Assembly: GCF_004353915.1 (NCBI RefSeq)
Contig: NZ_SMRP01000003.1
Coordinates: 124,001-188,000 of the forward strand
Source: Paraburkholderia silviterrae
GTDB taxonomy: Bacteria; Pseudomonadota; Gammaproteobacteria; Burkholderiales; Burkholderiaceae
DNA length: 64,000 nt
Direction: 5' to 3'
Shown: one piece after another, positions 54,467-62,190 of the stretch
Layout: each line of letters opens with the position of its first letter
Numbering within the stretch: the stretch's first letter is position 1
The notes under the pieces: generated by a model
Told to the model about the DNA's origin: nothing
What the model saw: only the letters and a program-made list of their open reading frames with translations
Databases searched by the model: none
Made by a program: the position numbers and the translations under genes

Positions 54467-55921
54467 TCAGTGTGCCGCAGTGCGCGGCATGCCCTGTCCC
54501 GCTTCCGGTGCTTGATCGGCTTCGTGCGACTGGGTGCCGTCGAAGTCGTGACCGACTTGGTGGATGTCGTGTTCCGCGGCGCGCTCGCTCTTTGCGCCGT
54601 TGAAAATCAGGTTGAGGATCACTGCCGAAACCGAGGCCAGCAGGATGCCGCTATGCAGGAGCGGCGAGAGTGCGGGCGGCAGCTGCGAGAAGAACTTCGG
54701 CGAGACCACCGGCACCATGCCGAAGCCCACGCTCACGGCCACGATGAACAGGTTGTGGTGGTTCTTCACGAAGTCCACCTTCGAGAGCACCTTGATGCCG
54801 TTTGCGGCCACCATGCCGAACATCACGAGGCCCGCGCCGCCCAGCACGAAGGGGGGCACCGAGGCGACGACTTGCGCCATCTTCGGGAACAGACCCAGCG
54901 TCACGAGAATCACGCCGCCCGTTGCACAGACAAAGCGGCTCTTCACGCCCGTCACGCCGATCAGACCGACGTTCTGCGAGAACGAGGTATGCGGGAACGA
55001 GTTGAAGATGCCGCCGATCATCGTGCCCAGACCGTCGACACGCAGGCCGCGAACGAGCGTTGCCTGATCGACCGGGCGGTCGACCATGTCGCCCACCGCG
55101 AGGAACATGCCCGTCGACTCGATGAAGGTCACGAACATCACGATCACCATCGTCACGATCGGCAGGACGTGGAATTTCGGCAGGCCGAAGTGGAACGGCA
55201 TCACGAAGCCCACCCACTGTGCGTGCGTCACGCCGTCGAGGTTCACGCGGCCCAGTGCGAAAGCGATCGCGAAGCCCGCCACGATGCCGAGCAGCACCGA
55301 GATATTGGAGATGAAGCCGCGGCCGAACTTGTTGATGAGGAGAATCAGCATCAGCACGGCGAGCGACAGGCCGAGATAGACCGGGTCGCCGTAGTTCGGA
55401 TTGCCCACGCCGCCCGCGGCCCAGTTGATGCCCACTTCCATGAGCGAGAGGCCGATCACCGCGATCACGGTGCCCACCACGACAGGCGGGAAGAAGCGCA
55501 GGAGCTTGCCGATCATCGGCGATATCACGATGCCGATCGCCCCGGCGGCGATGGTGGAGCCGAAGATGTCGAGAATGCCGAGCTGCGGGTTGGTGCCGAT
55601 GGCGATCATCGGGCCGACCGAAGCGAACGTGCAGCCCATGATGACGGGCAGACGGATACCGAAGATCCACAGGCCGAGCGTCTGGATCAGGGTGGCGATA
55701 CCGCAGGCGAACAGGTCGGCGCTGATGAGGAACGCCACCTGATCTTTCGGCAGACCAATGGCGCCGCCGACGATGAGCGGCACGGCGACCGCGCCCGCGT
55801 ACATCACGAGCACGTGCTGGATGCCGAGTGTGAGAAGCTGGCCGAACGGCAGGCGCTCGTCTACCGGGTGAACCTTCGTGCGAGCCTGGCCGGCCGCCCT
55901 TTCGATACCCTGGGGATGCAT
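54467..55921 (-). CDS. NCS2-family xanthine/urate permease
   Basis: A 484-residue membrane transporter with about 14 hydrophobic segments. Family motifs are LGIQHVLVMYAGAVAVPLIVG near the start, LPVIMGCTFASVGPMIAIG, TFIESTGMFLAVGD, and the substrate-site region NSFPHTSFSQNVGLIGVTGVKSRFVCATGG, which fits the xanthine/urate branch better than uracil permeases. It imports purine bases with protons. The C-terminal tail is polar (HDIHQVGHDFDGTQSHEAD). ATG 55921 has GGAGAG upstream. Single gene with its own terminator. Confidence 0.9.
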   Translation of the reverse strand: MHPQGIERAAGQARTKVHPVDERLPFGQLLTLGIQHVLVMYAGAVAVPLIVGGAIGLPKDQVAFLISADLFACGIATLIQTLGLWIFGIRLPVIMGCTFASVGPMIAIGTNPQLGILDIFGSTIAAGAIGIVISPMIGKLLRFFPPVVVGTVIAVIGLSLMEVGINWAAGGVGNPNYGDPVYLGLSLAVLMLILLINKFGRGFISNISVLLGIVAGFAIAFALGRVNLDGVTHAQWVGFVMPFHFGLPKFHVLPIVTMVIVMFVTFIESTGMFLAVGDMVDRPVDQATLVRGLRVDGLGTMIGGIFNSFPHTSFSQNVGLIGVTGVKSRFVCATGGVILVTLGLFPKMAQVVASVPPFVLGGAGLVMFGMVAANGIKVLSKVDFVKNHHNLFIVAVSVGFGMVPVVSPKFFSQLPPALSPLLHSGILLASVSAVILNLIFNGAKSERAAEHDIHQVGHDFDGTQSHEADQAPEAGQGMPRTAAH

Positions 55922-56582
55922 GTCGTCTCTCTCCGTCTTTCGTTTCAGAATATGGCCTCCAAGGTATTCGCGACGAAAAGAAGCAACAAGACCACTGGAG
56001 ACTATTCCGTGCTTTCCGGGGGCGATATGCGCGTGGGGTGCGCAGCCCGTCATATCGGGGTAGGATCAGACGGTTTTGAAGCCGCCGCGCGGCCGTATGG
56101 CGATGCTGCGCCGCATCGTGGGAACGCTCGTGCGACGTCCTGACGCAGCATTAAGCCCGCTTTTCAGGTGGTTTCAGGCGTTAGACAGCATTGCGCCGCT
56201 TTGCATGCTGTGGGCGCGGCGGTGCCGTCAACTCACATGAATGGGCAATGTCGCGAGAAGTCAAGCGTCAGTCGGGCCCTGGTACATATGGCCGACCCAT
56301 TATGATCTATATTTCGCTTTCCGCATGTGAGCCATTTCGCATGTCGAGATAGACCCCTGGGTTAACCCGCGAATGCATGCAATTTGCATGATTTCGCGGC
56401 GCCTGCGGACACCTCGATTGCCCCCCGTTGGCGTCGCACATAACACGGTCTCGCGGCATGAATTTCTGGCCGCTATCATGGCCCTTTTATCGCCCTTCGT
56501 GGCCGTCCCGGTTCGCCCTGTTCGGTGAGCGGCACCGATGCGCGGCATGCGCCAACCCCAACCATTTCCCCAGCCACTTCGC
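55922..56582. other. Divergent promoter region between the permease and xylulokinase
   Basis: About 660 bp with no credible gene. A short palindrome CATGCAA-T-TTGCATG is at 56376-56390, and AT-rich stretches near 56300-56320 could hold promoters. A TTGACT (minus strand, about 56258) is a candidate -35 for the permease. Confidence 0.4.
56376..56390. promoter_or_regulatory. Short palindrome upstream of xylulokinase
   Basis: Perfect 7-bp arms CATGCAA and TTGCATG around one base, about 190 bp before xylB. Possible operator; the binding protein is unknown. Confidence 0.35.
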
Positions 56583-58088
56583 ATGAACGGATCGCAGACG
56601 CGTTTTCTCGGTATCGATCTCGGCACCGGTTCGCTCAAAGTCGCCATCGTCGATGAGACGCTCGCCGAGCGGGCCGCCGCGAGCATCCCTTATACGCTGG
56701 AGACGCCGCAGCCGGGCTGGGCCGAGATCGACGTCGAGCGCTGGTGGGACGCGCTCGTGCGGGCCTGTGAGCGCTTGCCCGCGAGCGAGCGCGAGGCGGT
56801 GCGCGCGATTGGCTTCTCCGGCCAGATGCATGGCGTCGTGCTGACCGACGCAGCGGGCCGTGCGCTGCGTCCCGCCATGCTCTGGCCCGACACGCGTGCG
56901 CGCGCATTGCTCGATGCCTGGCCCGATAGCGAAGCGAGCCCTCAGCCGAATCCCGTCGCGCCTGGCATGGCGGGGCCGCTGCTGTACTGGCTGACGCTGC
57001 ACGAATGCACGACGGCCGAGGCCGCATGTTGGGCGCTGCAGCCGAAGGACTGGTTGCGCGTTCGTCTTGCGGGCGCGGCGGACGAAGCCTTCGTTGCCGA
57101 TCCGTCCGATGCCTGCGCGACCGCGCTCGCCGCGCCCGACGGCGCGTGGGATGTCGCGCTAATCGAGCGGCTTGGGCTGCCGGCGCACTGGTTCGCGCCA
57201 CTCGTGCCATCGTGCGCGCCGAGCGGCACGCTTTGCCCGGAGGCCGCGCGCGCCCTCGGCCTGCCCGCCGGCGTGGTGCTCGCGACCGGCGCCGGCGACA
57301 CGCCATGCGCGGCGCTCGGCAGCGGCTTGCGCGAAGACGGCGACGCGTTGCTGACCACGGGCACGGGCGGCCAGATTGTCGTGACATCGATCGAAGAGCC
57401 GCCTGCGCGGCGCGGTCTGCATCGCTACCGGTCAGCGAGCGGCGGCTGGTACGCGATGGCCGCGATGCAGAACGTCGGCGTCGCGCTCGAAGCGGCGCGC
57501 GGCTGGCTGTCCTGCGAATGGAGCGAGGCCTACGAAGCGGCCTTCGCCGCGCCGCCTTCGCAGACGCTCGCATTCTTGCCGTACCTGAGCGGCGAGCGCT
57601 CGCCGTGGCTCGATCCCGCGGCGCGCGGCGGCTGGCTCGGCGCGGGCCTGGGTGACACGCGCGGCGTGCTGATGCGCGCCGCGTTCGAAGGCGTGGCGTT
57701 CGCGTTGCGCGCGGGACTCGACGCATTGCGCGGCGTGCCCGCTGCGGCCGGCGCGGGCGATCTCGGCGAAGGCGCCACGCCACATGCGCCGATCACCGTG
57801 CTCAAGCTCGCGGGCGGCGGCTCGGTCGAAGCGCGCTGGCGTCAATTGCTCGCCGACGTGCTGGGCGCCCAGCTCGACGCCATCGACTGTCCGAATGCGG
57901 CTGCGCGCGGTGCCGCGCTGCTGGGCGGCGTCGCTTGCGGGCATTGGCGCATGGACGAACTCGCGGCGCTCGCGCCCGCCACGACCCGCGTGGCGCAGCC
58001 GCGCGCCGACGCCGCGCTGGCGCAGCGTTACGCACGCTTCATCGATCTGTATGGCCGGGTGCGGACGTGGTTCGCGCCGGCGTCGTAG
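56583..58088 (+). CDS. xylB: Xylulokinase
   Basis: A 501-residue FGGY-family sugar kinase phosphorylating D-xylulose. The N-terminal FLGIDLGTGSLKVAIVDE nucleotide motif, GFSGQMHGVVLTD (sugar site), the catalytic Asp in LATGAGDTPCAALGSG and the C-terminal ITVLKLAGGGSVEARWRQLLADVLG are typical of XylB. ATG 56583 (MNGSQTRFLGID) gives the standard start; the frame extends to 56538. No other xylose genes are beside it. Its stop is followed within 25 bp by a remnant of another gene. Confidence 0.93.
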   Translation: MNGSQTRFLGIDLGTGSLKVAIVDETLAERAAASIPYTLETPQPGWAEIDVERWWDALVRACERLPASEREAVRAIGFSGQMHGVVLTDAAGRALRPAMLWPDTRARALLDAWPDSEASPQPNPVAPGMAGPLLYWLTLHECTTAEAACWALQPKDWLRVRLAGAADEAFVADPSDACATALAAPDGAWDVALIERLGLPAHWFAPLVPSCAPSGTLCPEAARALGLPAGVVLATGAGDTPCAALGSGLREDGDALLTTGTGGQIVVTSIEEPPARRGLHRYRSASGGWYAMAAMQNVGVALEAARGWLSCEWSEAYEAAFAAPPSQTLAFLPYLSGERSPWLDPAARGGWLGAGLGDTRGVLMRAAFEGVAFALRAGLDALRGVPAAAGAGDLGEGATPHAPITVLKLAGGGSVEARWRQLLADVLGAQLDAIDCPNAAARGAALLGGVACGHWRMDELAALAPATTRVAQPRADAALAQRYARFIDLYGRVRTWFAPAS

Positions 58089-58110
58089 CAATTGCATCGC
58101 ATAACTGAAC

Positions 58111-58284
58111 GATGGCGGCGGGCGTGGGCGCACCAACGTGCCGAAAATCGTCGACAGGTGCATGGAAGGTAAGATCGACATCGACGATCCGATCGCGCAC
58201 ACGTTGCGCCCCGACCGGATCGACGAGGGCTCCGGCCTGATGAAGCAGGGCGAGTCGATTCGCTCTGTTGTCCTTTACCCATAG
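58111..58284 (+). pseudogene. frmA: Remnant of glutathione-dependent formaldehyde dehydrogenase (3' end only)
   Basis: The frame ending at TAG 58284 translates to GRGRTNVPKIVDRCMEGK, IDIDDPIAHTLRPDRIDEG and SGLMKQGESIRSVVLYP. These are the last roughly 55 residues of class III alcohol dehydrogenase (FrmA/AdhC), whose typical end reads GGxKGRT-VPKIVD-YMEGKI-IDDLITH and LMHEGKSIRSVV. An in-frame stop (TAA at 58102) lies just upstream and no start or earlier part exists. It directly precedes frmB, its usual partner, so a deletion appears to have removed the rest of frmA. Confidence 0.88.
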
Positions 58285-58296
58285 CGAGGGCTAGAG

Positions 58297-59142
58297 ATGC
58301 TGGACCAGATTGAAGAGCACGCCTGTTACGGCGGCGTGCAGCGCATCTACAAACACGATTCGAAGACGATCGGGCTGCCGATGCGCTTTTCGGTGTATCT
58401 GCCGCCGCAGGCGCGCGAGCGGAAGGTGCCGGGGCTGTTTTATCTGGCAGGTCTGACCTGCACGGAGGAGACCTTCCCGATCAAGGCGGGCGCGCAGCGC
58501 TTCGCCGCGCAGCATGGCATCGCGCTGATTGCGCCCGACACGAGCCCGCGCGGCGCGAACGTGCCCGGCGAAGCCGAGGCCTGGGACTTCGGCGTGGGCG
58601 CGGGCTTCTACGTCGATGCCACGCGCGAGCCGTGGTCGAAGCACTGGCGCATGTATTCGTATGTGCGCGACGAGCTGCGCGAGGCCGTGACGGCGAGCCT
58701 GCCCGTGGACGGCGAGCGGCTGGGCATCTTCGGCCACTCGATGGGCGGGCACGGCGCGTTGATGCTCGCGCTGCGCAACCCGGAGATCTACCGCTCGGTG
58801 TCGGCGTTCGCGCCGATCGCTGCGCCCACGCGCTGCCCGTGGGGCGAGAAGGCGTTCAGCGGCTATCTGGGCGAGGACCGCGAGGCCTGGAAGCAGTACG
58901 ACGCGAGCGAGCTGGTGGGCAAGGCCGCGCACAAGTTCGAAGCCGGCATCCTCGTCGATCAGGGACTGGCGGACGCGTTCTTGCCGAACCAGTTGAACCC
59001 GGACGTATTCGAAGCCGCGTGCAAGTCAGCGGGGCAGCCGCTCACGCTGCGCCGTCATGCGGGATACGATCACGGCTACTTCTTCATCCAGAGCTTTATC
59101 GAGGATCATCTGGCGCATCACGCGCGGGTGCTGCTGAAGTAA
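58297..59142 (+). CDS. frmB: S-formylglutathione hydrolase
   Basis: A 281-residue serine hydrolase that splits S-formylglutathione to formate and glutathione in formaldehyde detoxification. The nucleophile is in GIFGHSMGGHGALML, the acid in ILVDQGLADAFLP and the His in RRHAGYDHGYFFI; PGLFYLAGLTCTEETFPIKAG is the usual N-terminal block. GAGGG precedes the ATG. Its normal partner frmA survives only as a 3' fragment 12 bp upstream, so this gene may now depend on another promoter or on a dehydrogenase elsewhere. Confidence 0.96.
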   Translation: MLDQIEEHACYGGVQRIYKHDSKTIGLPMRFSVYLPPQARERKVPGLFYLAGLTCTEETFPIKAGAQRFAAQHGIALIAPDTSPRGANVPGEAEAWDFGVGAGFYVDATREPWSKHWRMYSYVRDELREAVTASLPVDGERLGIFGHSMGGHGALMLALRNPEIYRSVSAFAPIAAPTRCPWGEKAFSGYLGEDREAWKQYDASELVGKAAHKFEAGILVDQGLADAFLPNQLNPDVFEAACKSAGQPLTLRRHAGYDHGYFFIQSFIEDHLAHHARVLLK

Positions 59143-59165
59143 CGCTAACGCGCTTACGATGCTCG

Positions 59166-59200
59166 AAAAGGCCTCCACGCTGTGCGTCGAGGCCTTTTTT
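59166..59200 (+). terminator. Terminator after frmB
   Basis: AAAAGGCCTC/GAGGCCTTTT stem with a 13-nt loop ending in a T-run. Confidence 0.85.
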
Positions 59201-59233
59201 ATTCGCGTATCCGACCCCGAGTGAAACTTTGAT

Positions 59234-59271
59234 ATCTGGTCAGGTTGGTACTAGAATCTGGTCAGGTAGGT
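59234..59271 (+). promoter_or_regulatory. Direct-repeat operator upstream of the antitoxin gene
   Basis: Two 16-bp copies ATCTGGTCAGGTTGGT and ATCTGGTCAGGTAGGT (one mismatch) at 59234 and 59256, 22 bp apart (about two helical turns), 22 bp before the antitoxin ATG. This is a typical layout for autoregulation by an antitoxin. Confidence 0.7.
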
Positions 59272-59292
59272 CTTTTTTGGAGTCATCCGGCC

Positions 59293-59676
59293 ATGCGAGC
59301 ATCCCTCATCGATCCCGAAGCCAGCAAGGAATCCGCCGAGCGGCGCATGGATGATTTCCAGGCGGCCGTGAAGGCGATTGCCGCGCGCGTGGGCGCAACC
59401 GACGTCAACGCCGTGGGCACGCCCATTTCGGCATTCAAGACGAATTATTCGAGCGTCCTGAGGCGCGTCAAATCGGGCTCGGTCGAAATCGTCAACCAGG
59501 GCCCGGAGCCGTTCATTATTCTCGGCCTCGAGCAGGCCGTCGCGCTGATGTCCAACACGGTCAGCGACCGCACCGTGGCCGAAGTGTTCGCCGGGCTGCC
59601 TTCGGTGCCGGCCTCGGGCAAGCTGCCGCGCGACGTGTCCATCGAGGCCGTGGATCACTACCGCGTGCCGCGCTGA
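59293..59676 (+). CDS. Phd/YefM-type antitoxin-like protein
   Basis: A 127-residue protein. The block GTPISAFKTNYSSVLRRVKSGSVEIVNQGPEPFIILGLEQAVALM matches the Phd/YefM antitoxin core, in which a short strand and helix dimerise and bind the operator. The first 45 residues and the C-terminal tail (PSVPASGKLPRDVSIEAVDHY) are extra; tails of this type usually wrap the toxin. It is preceded by two direct repeats and followed 84 bp later by a PIN-domain gene, forming a type II toxin-antitoxin layout. Confidence 0.82.
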   Translation: MRASLIDPEASKESAERRMDDFQAAVKAIAARVGATDVNAVGTPISAFKTNYSSVLRRVKSGSVEIVNQGPEPFIILGLEQAVALMSNTVSDRTVAEVFAGLPSVPASGKLPRDVSIEAVDHYRVPR

Positions 59677-59760
59677 GTTTGCCGGCGCAGTTCATCGGTT
59701 CAGTACGCCAGTCGGCATGCCGCAGAGGCACGCCACGCACAAGACCAATAAAGGCCGTCC

Positions 59761-60219
59761 ATGCCGAGATTTTTGTTGGGCACGAATACGCTCATCGACA
59801 TGTGTGTTGAAGACACCGCCTCGCGCAAATGGATCGAGGGCGGGGTGAAGGCGCGCGACATCAACTTGAGCGTCATCAGCGTCGCGGCCGCGCGCCAGGT
59901 GATCGCCCGGCACAAGATGAGCGAGCCGCGTCGCGCGGCGTTCAGGAAGGCGCTCGAAGCGCGCCTTGCCGCGCTCGTCGACGACGGCTCCGTCATGCTG
60001 CCGTTCGGCGAAAGCGAGGCCGCGCAATGGGAGCAGTGGCGTGGCCATCATCCGCTCGAAATCGACAAGGCCGGCGCGCGTCATCCGGTCGGCCAGGACA
60101 CGCGCATGGTGATCGCCACCGCGGTGGCCAACGGCTGCACGCTCGTCGAGCCCGAAGAGGCGTACCACCGGGAGTTGCGCAAGCTCCAGGTGGGCGTCGT
60201 CTCCCTGCTCGAGGAATAG
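59761..60219 (+). CDS. PIN-domain toxin-like protein with altered active site
   Basis: A 152-residue VapC/FitB-like PIN protein. Its start MPRFLLGTNTLIDMCVED aligns with the usual LLDTN-ILID start, but the first catalytic Asp is Gly (codon GGC). The position normally holding the Glu in the second motif (SVAAARQV) is also non-acidic. A later Asp remains in GQDTRMVIATAVANGCTLV. The loss of two metal ligands suggests a weak or inactive RNase. It follows a Phd-type antitoxin and is 4 bp before the patatin gene. Confidence 0.78.
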   Translation: MPRFLLGTNTLIDMCVEDTASRKWIEGGVKARDINLSVISVAAARQVIARHKMSEPRRAAFRKALEARLAALVDDGSVMLPFGESEAAQWEQWRGHHPLEIDKAGARHPVGQDTRMVIATAVANGCTLVEPEEAYHRELRKLQVGVVSLLEE

Positions 60220-60223
60220 GCCG

Positions 60224-61273
60224 TTGAGCAGCCCGCCGAACCATCCGCCGAATAGCCCGCCGAATAGCTCGTCGAATCCCGCGCTGGACGACCCGTTTCG
60301 CGTGCCCGAAGGCCGGCTCACGCCGGCGCCCGACTGTGTGCGCGTGCTGAGCCTCTCGGGCGGCGGCTATCGCGGGCTCTATACGGCGCGCCTGCTCGCC
60401 CGTATCGAAGCCAGCGAGAAGTTCGGAGCGGGGCCGATCGGCGCGCGCTTCGACATGATCGCCGGGACTTCGGTGGGCGGCATTCTCGCGGCGGGGCTCG
60501 CGGCCGGCGTGGCCGCAAGCGAGCTTTACGCGATGCTCGCGCAGTGGGGGCCGTCGATCTTTCCGAAGCTCTCGCTGCGCAAGCTGCAGAAGCTCTTCAG
60601 CAAGAAGGTCTACGCGGCCGAGCCGCTCGAGGCGGCGATCGTCGCGTGTCTCGACGGCTGGGCCGGCAAGACGCTGGCCGAGATCGACAAGCCGCTCATG
60701 CTCACGACGGTGAGCTGGTCGCTGGGCGAGCTGCGCCTCTTGAGGAGCCGGGGTCTCGCCGGCGACGCGGCGGACACCTGCACCTTGCTCGACGCGGCGC
60801 GCGCGACCTCGGCGGCCCCCGCGCATTTCCCGGCGCTGATGCTCGACGACGACTGGCACGTGGACGGCGGCCTCGCCGCGAACTGCCCCGACGCGCATGC
60901 GCTCGGCGAGGCGTTGCGGCGTGGCGTGCCGGTGCGCATGCTCGGCGTGGGCACCACGGGCGTGCATCACAAGAGCGTGCCGAGCCGCCTGCCGCTGCGC
61001 GGCCTCTACTGGGCGCAGCCCGCGCTCGATCTGAGCATGCAGGCGCAGGAACGCATGGCGCAGGCCACCTGCATGCGCGAGCTCAAGGCAAGCTATCTGC
61101 ATCTGAACAGCGAGGTGGGCGGCGACCAGCAGATCCTGCGCGATCTCGACGTGGCGACGCCCGACGCCACGGTGGCGCTCACGCGCCTCGCCGATCAGCG
61201 CTTCGAGGCGCTCTGCGCGCGGGCCGACGAGTCGCGCCGTCTGCGCTTCATCATGGGCGACGGCGAGACCTGA
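60224..61273 (+). CDS. Patatin-like phospholipase (CapV-like)
   Basis: A 349-residue patatin from TTG 60224 (GTG 60302 is an alternative). The first 25 residues are Pro/Asn-rich repeats. The lipase core has the oxyanion loop LSLSGGGYRGLYTARLLARIE, the nucleophile in FDMIAGTSVGGILAAGLAAG and the acid in WHVDGGLAANCPDAHAL. This form resembles CapV, the CBASS effector phospholipase, and its stand-alone relatives. No cyclic-nucleotide synthase is adjacent, so a CBASS assignment is not supported. It starts 4 bp after the PIN gene and may share its transcript. Confidence 0.88.
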   Translation: MSSPPNHPPNSPPNSSSNPALDDPFRVPEGRLTPAPDCVRVLSLSGGGYRGLYTARLLARIEASEKFGAGPIGARFDMIAGTSVGGILAAGLAAGVAASELYAMLAQWGPSIFPKLSLRKLQKLFSKKVYAAEPLEAAIVACLDGWAGKTLAEIDKPLMLTTVSWSLGELRLLRSRGLAGDAADTCTLLDAARATSAAPAHFPALMLDDDWHVDGGLAANCPDAHALGEALRRGVPVRMLGVGTTGVHHKSVPSRLPLRGLYWAQPALDLSMQAQERMAQATCMRELKASYLHLNSEVGGDQQILRDLDVATPDATVALTRLADQRFEALCARADESRRLRFIMGDGET

Positions 61274-61282
61274 GCGCGCATC

Positions 61283-61346
61283 GCCGGAAAGCCGGAAAGC
61301 CGGAAAGCCGGAAAGCCGGAAAGCCGGAAAGCCGGAAAGCCGGAAA
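61283..61346 (+). repeat. Octanucleotide repeat GCCGGAAA, eight copies
   Basis: Eight exact head-to-tail copies, 10 bp after the patatin stop. Copy number is likely variable. It lies outside the coding frame but just before the terminator, so effects would be on the transcript end. Confidence 0.95.
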
Positions 61347-61348
61347 GC

Positions 61349-61386
61349 AAAACGGCGTTGCTCCGCGAGGAGCAACGCCGTTTTTT
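61349..61386. terminator. Bidirectional terminator between patatin and znuB
   Basis: Long stem AACGGCGTTGCTCC/GGAGCAACGCCGTT with a GCGA tetraloop, A-run on one side and T-run on the other, between convergent genes. Confidence 0.9.
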
Positions 61387-61407
61387 GAATGCGCGCGCCG
61401 AAAGCGC

Positions 61408-62190
61408 TCAACGCCGGCCGATCAGGCTCGCGCCGTAGACCAGTGCCGCGAGCGCCGTGATCCAGAAGCTCGTCGGCCAGTCGGTGTAGTAGGCGAGCGT
61501 GACGCCGATCCACGCCTGCGCGAGCGCGAGCAGCGCGGCGAGCGCGACGCCAATTGAGAGGCGCGTGGTGAGATTCTGCGCGGCGGCGGCGGGGCCCACC
61601 ATCAGCGTGAAGACGAGCAGCACGCCGACGATCTGCGTGCACGCGGCCACGGCGAGCGCGGCGATGGCGAGAAACAGCACCGAGACGAGCCGCAGCGAGA
61701 CGCCTTTGGCCTCGGCCAGCTCAGGCTGCAGCGAGGCGAACAGCAGCGGCCGCATGATGGCCGCGAGCGCGGCGAGGCTCGCCACGGCCAGCGCCGCGAG
61801 GATGCCGAGCGTGTCGCGGTTCACGCCGAGCACGTTGCCGAACAGCAGCGCCGTGACCTGGGTGGCGTACGCCGTGAAGAAGTGCAGGAACAGCAGGCCG
61901 AAGCCGAGCGCGAGCGAGAGGATCACGCCGATGGCCACGTCGCGGCCCGCGAGCTTTTCGCCGAGCGCGCCCATCGACACGCCCGCGGCGAGCGTGAAGC
62001 CCACCATGCCCCAGATCGGCGAGACGCCGAGCAGCACGGCGCCCGTGGCGCCCGTGAAGCCGACGTGCGAGAGCGCATGGCCCGCGAAGGTCTGCCCGCG
62101 CATCACCAGAAAGTAGCCGACGATGCCCGCGAGCACCGCGACGATGCCAGACGCCGCGAAGGCGTTCACCATGAAATCGTATTCAAGCAT
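61408..62190 (-). CDS. znuB: Zinc ABC transporter permease
   Basis: A 260-residue membrane protein of the ABC-3 family with eight or so hydrophobic helices. Family signatures include GYFLVMRGQTFAGHALSHVGFTGATGAVLLG near the N-terminus, LLFGNVLGVNRDTL, LAEAKGVSLRLVSVLFLAIAALAVAACTQIVGVLLVFTLM and GPAAAAQNLTTRL. ATG 62190 overlaps the end of znuC by 8 bp. With ZnuC and ZnuA it imports zinc (or possibly manganese). Confidence 0.93.
   Translation of the reverse strand: MLEYDFMVNAFAASGIVAVLAGIVGYFLVMRGQTFAGHALSHVGFTGATGAVLLGVSPIWGMVGFTLAAGVSMGALGEKLAGRDVAIGVILSLALGFGLLFLHFFTAYATQVTALLFGNVLGVNRDTLGILAALAVASLAALAAIMRPLLFASLQPELAEAKGVSLRLVSVLFLAIAALAVAACTQIVGVLLVFTLMVGPAAAAQNLTTRLSIGVALAALLALAQAWIGVTLAYYTDWPTSFWITALAALVYGASLIGRR

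Noticed and set aside
60224-61273. Complete CBASS system
   Set aside because: Only a CapV-like patatin is present; no CD-NTase, E1/E2, HORMA or TRIP13 genes are nearby.
61283-61346. CRISPR or operator array
   Set aside because: The units are contiguous 8-mers without spacers: a simple sequence repeat.
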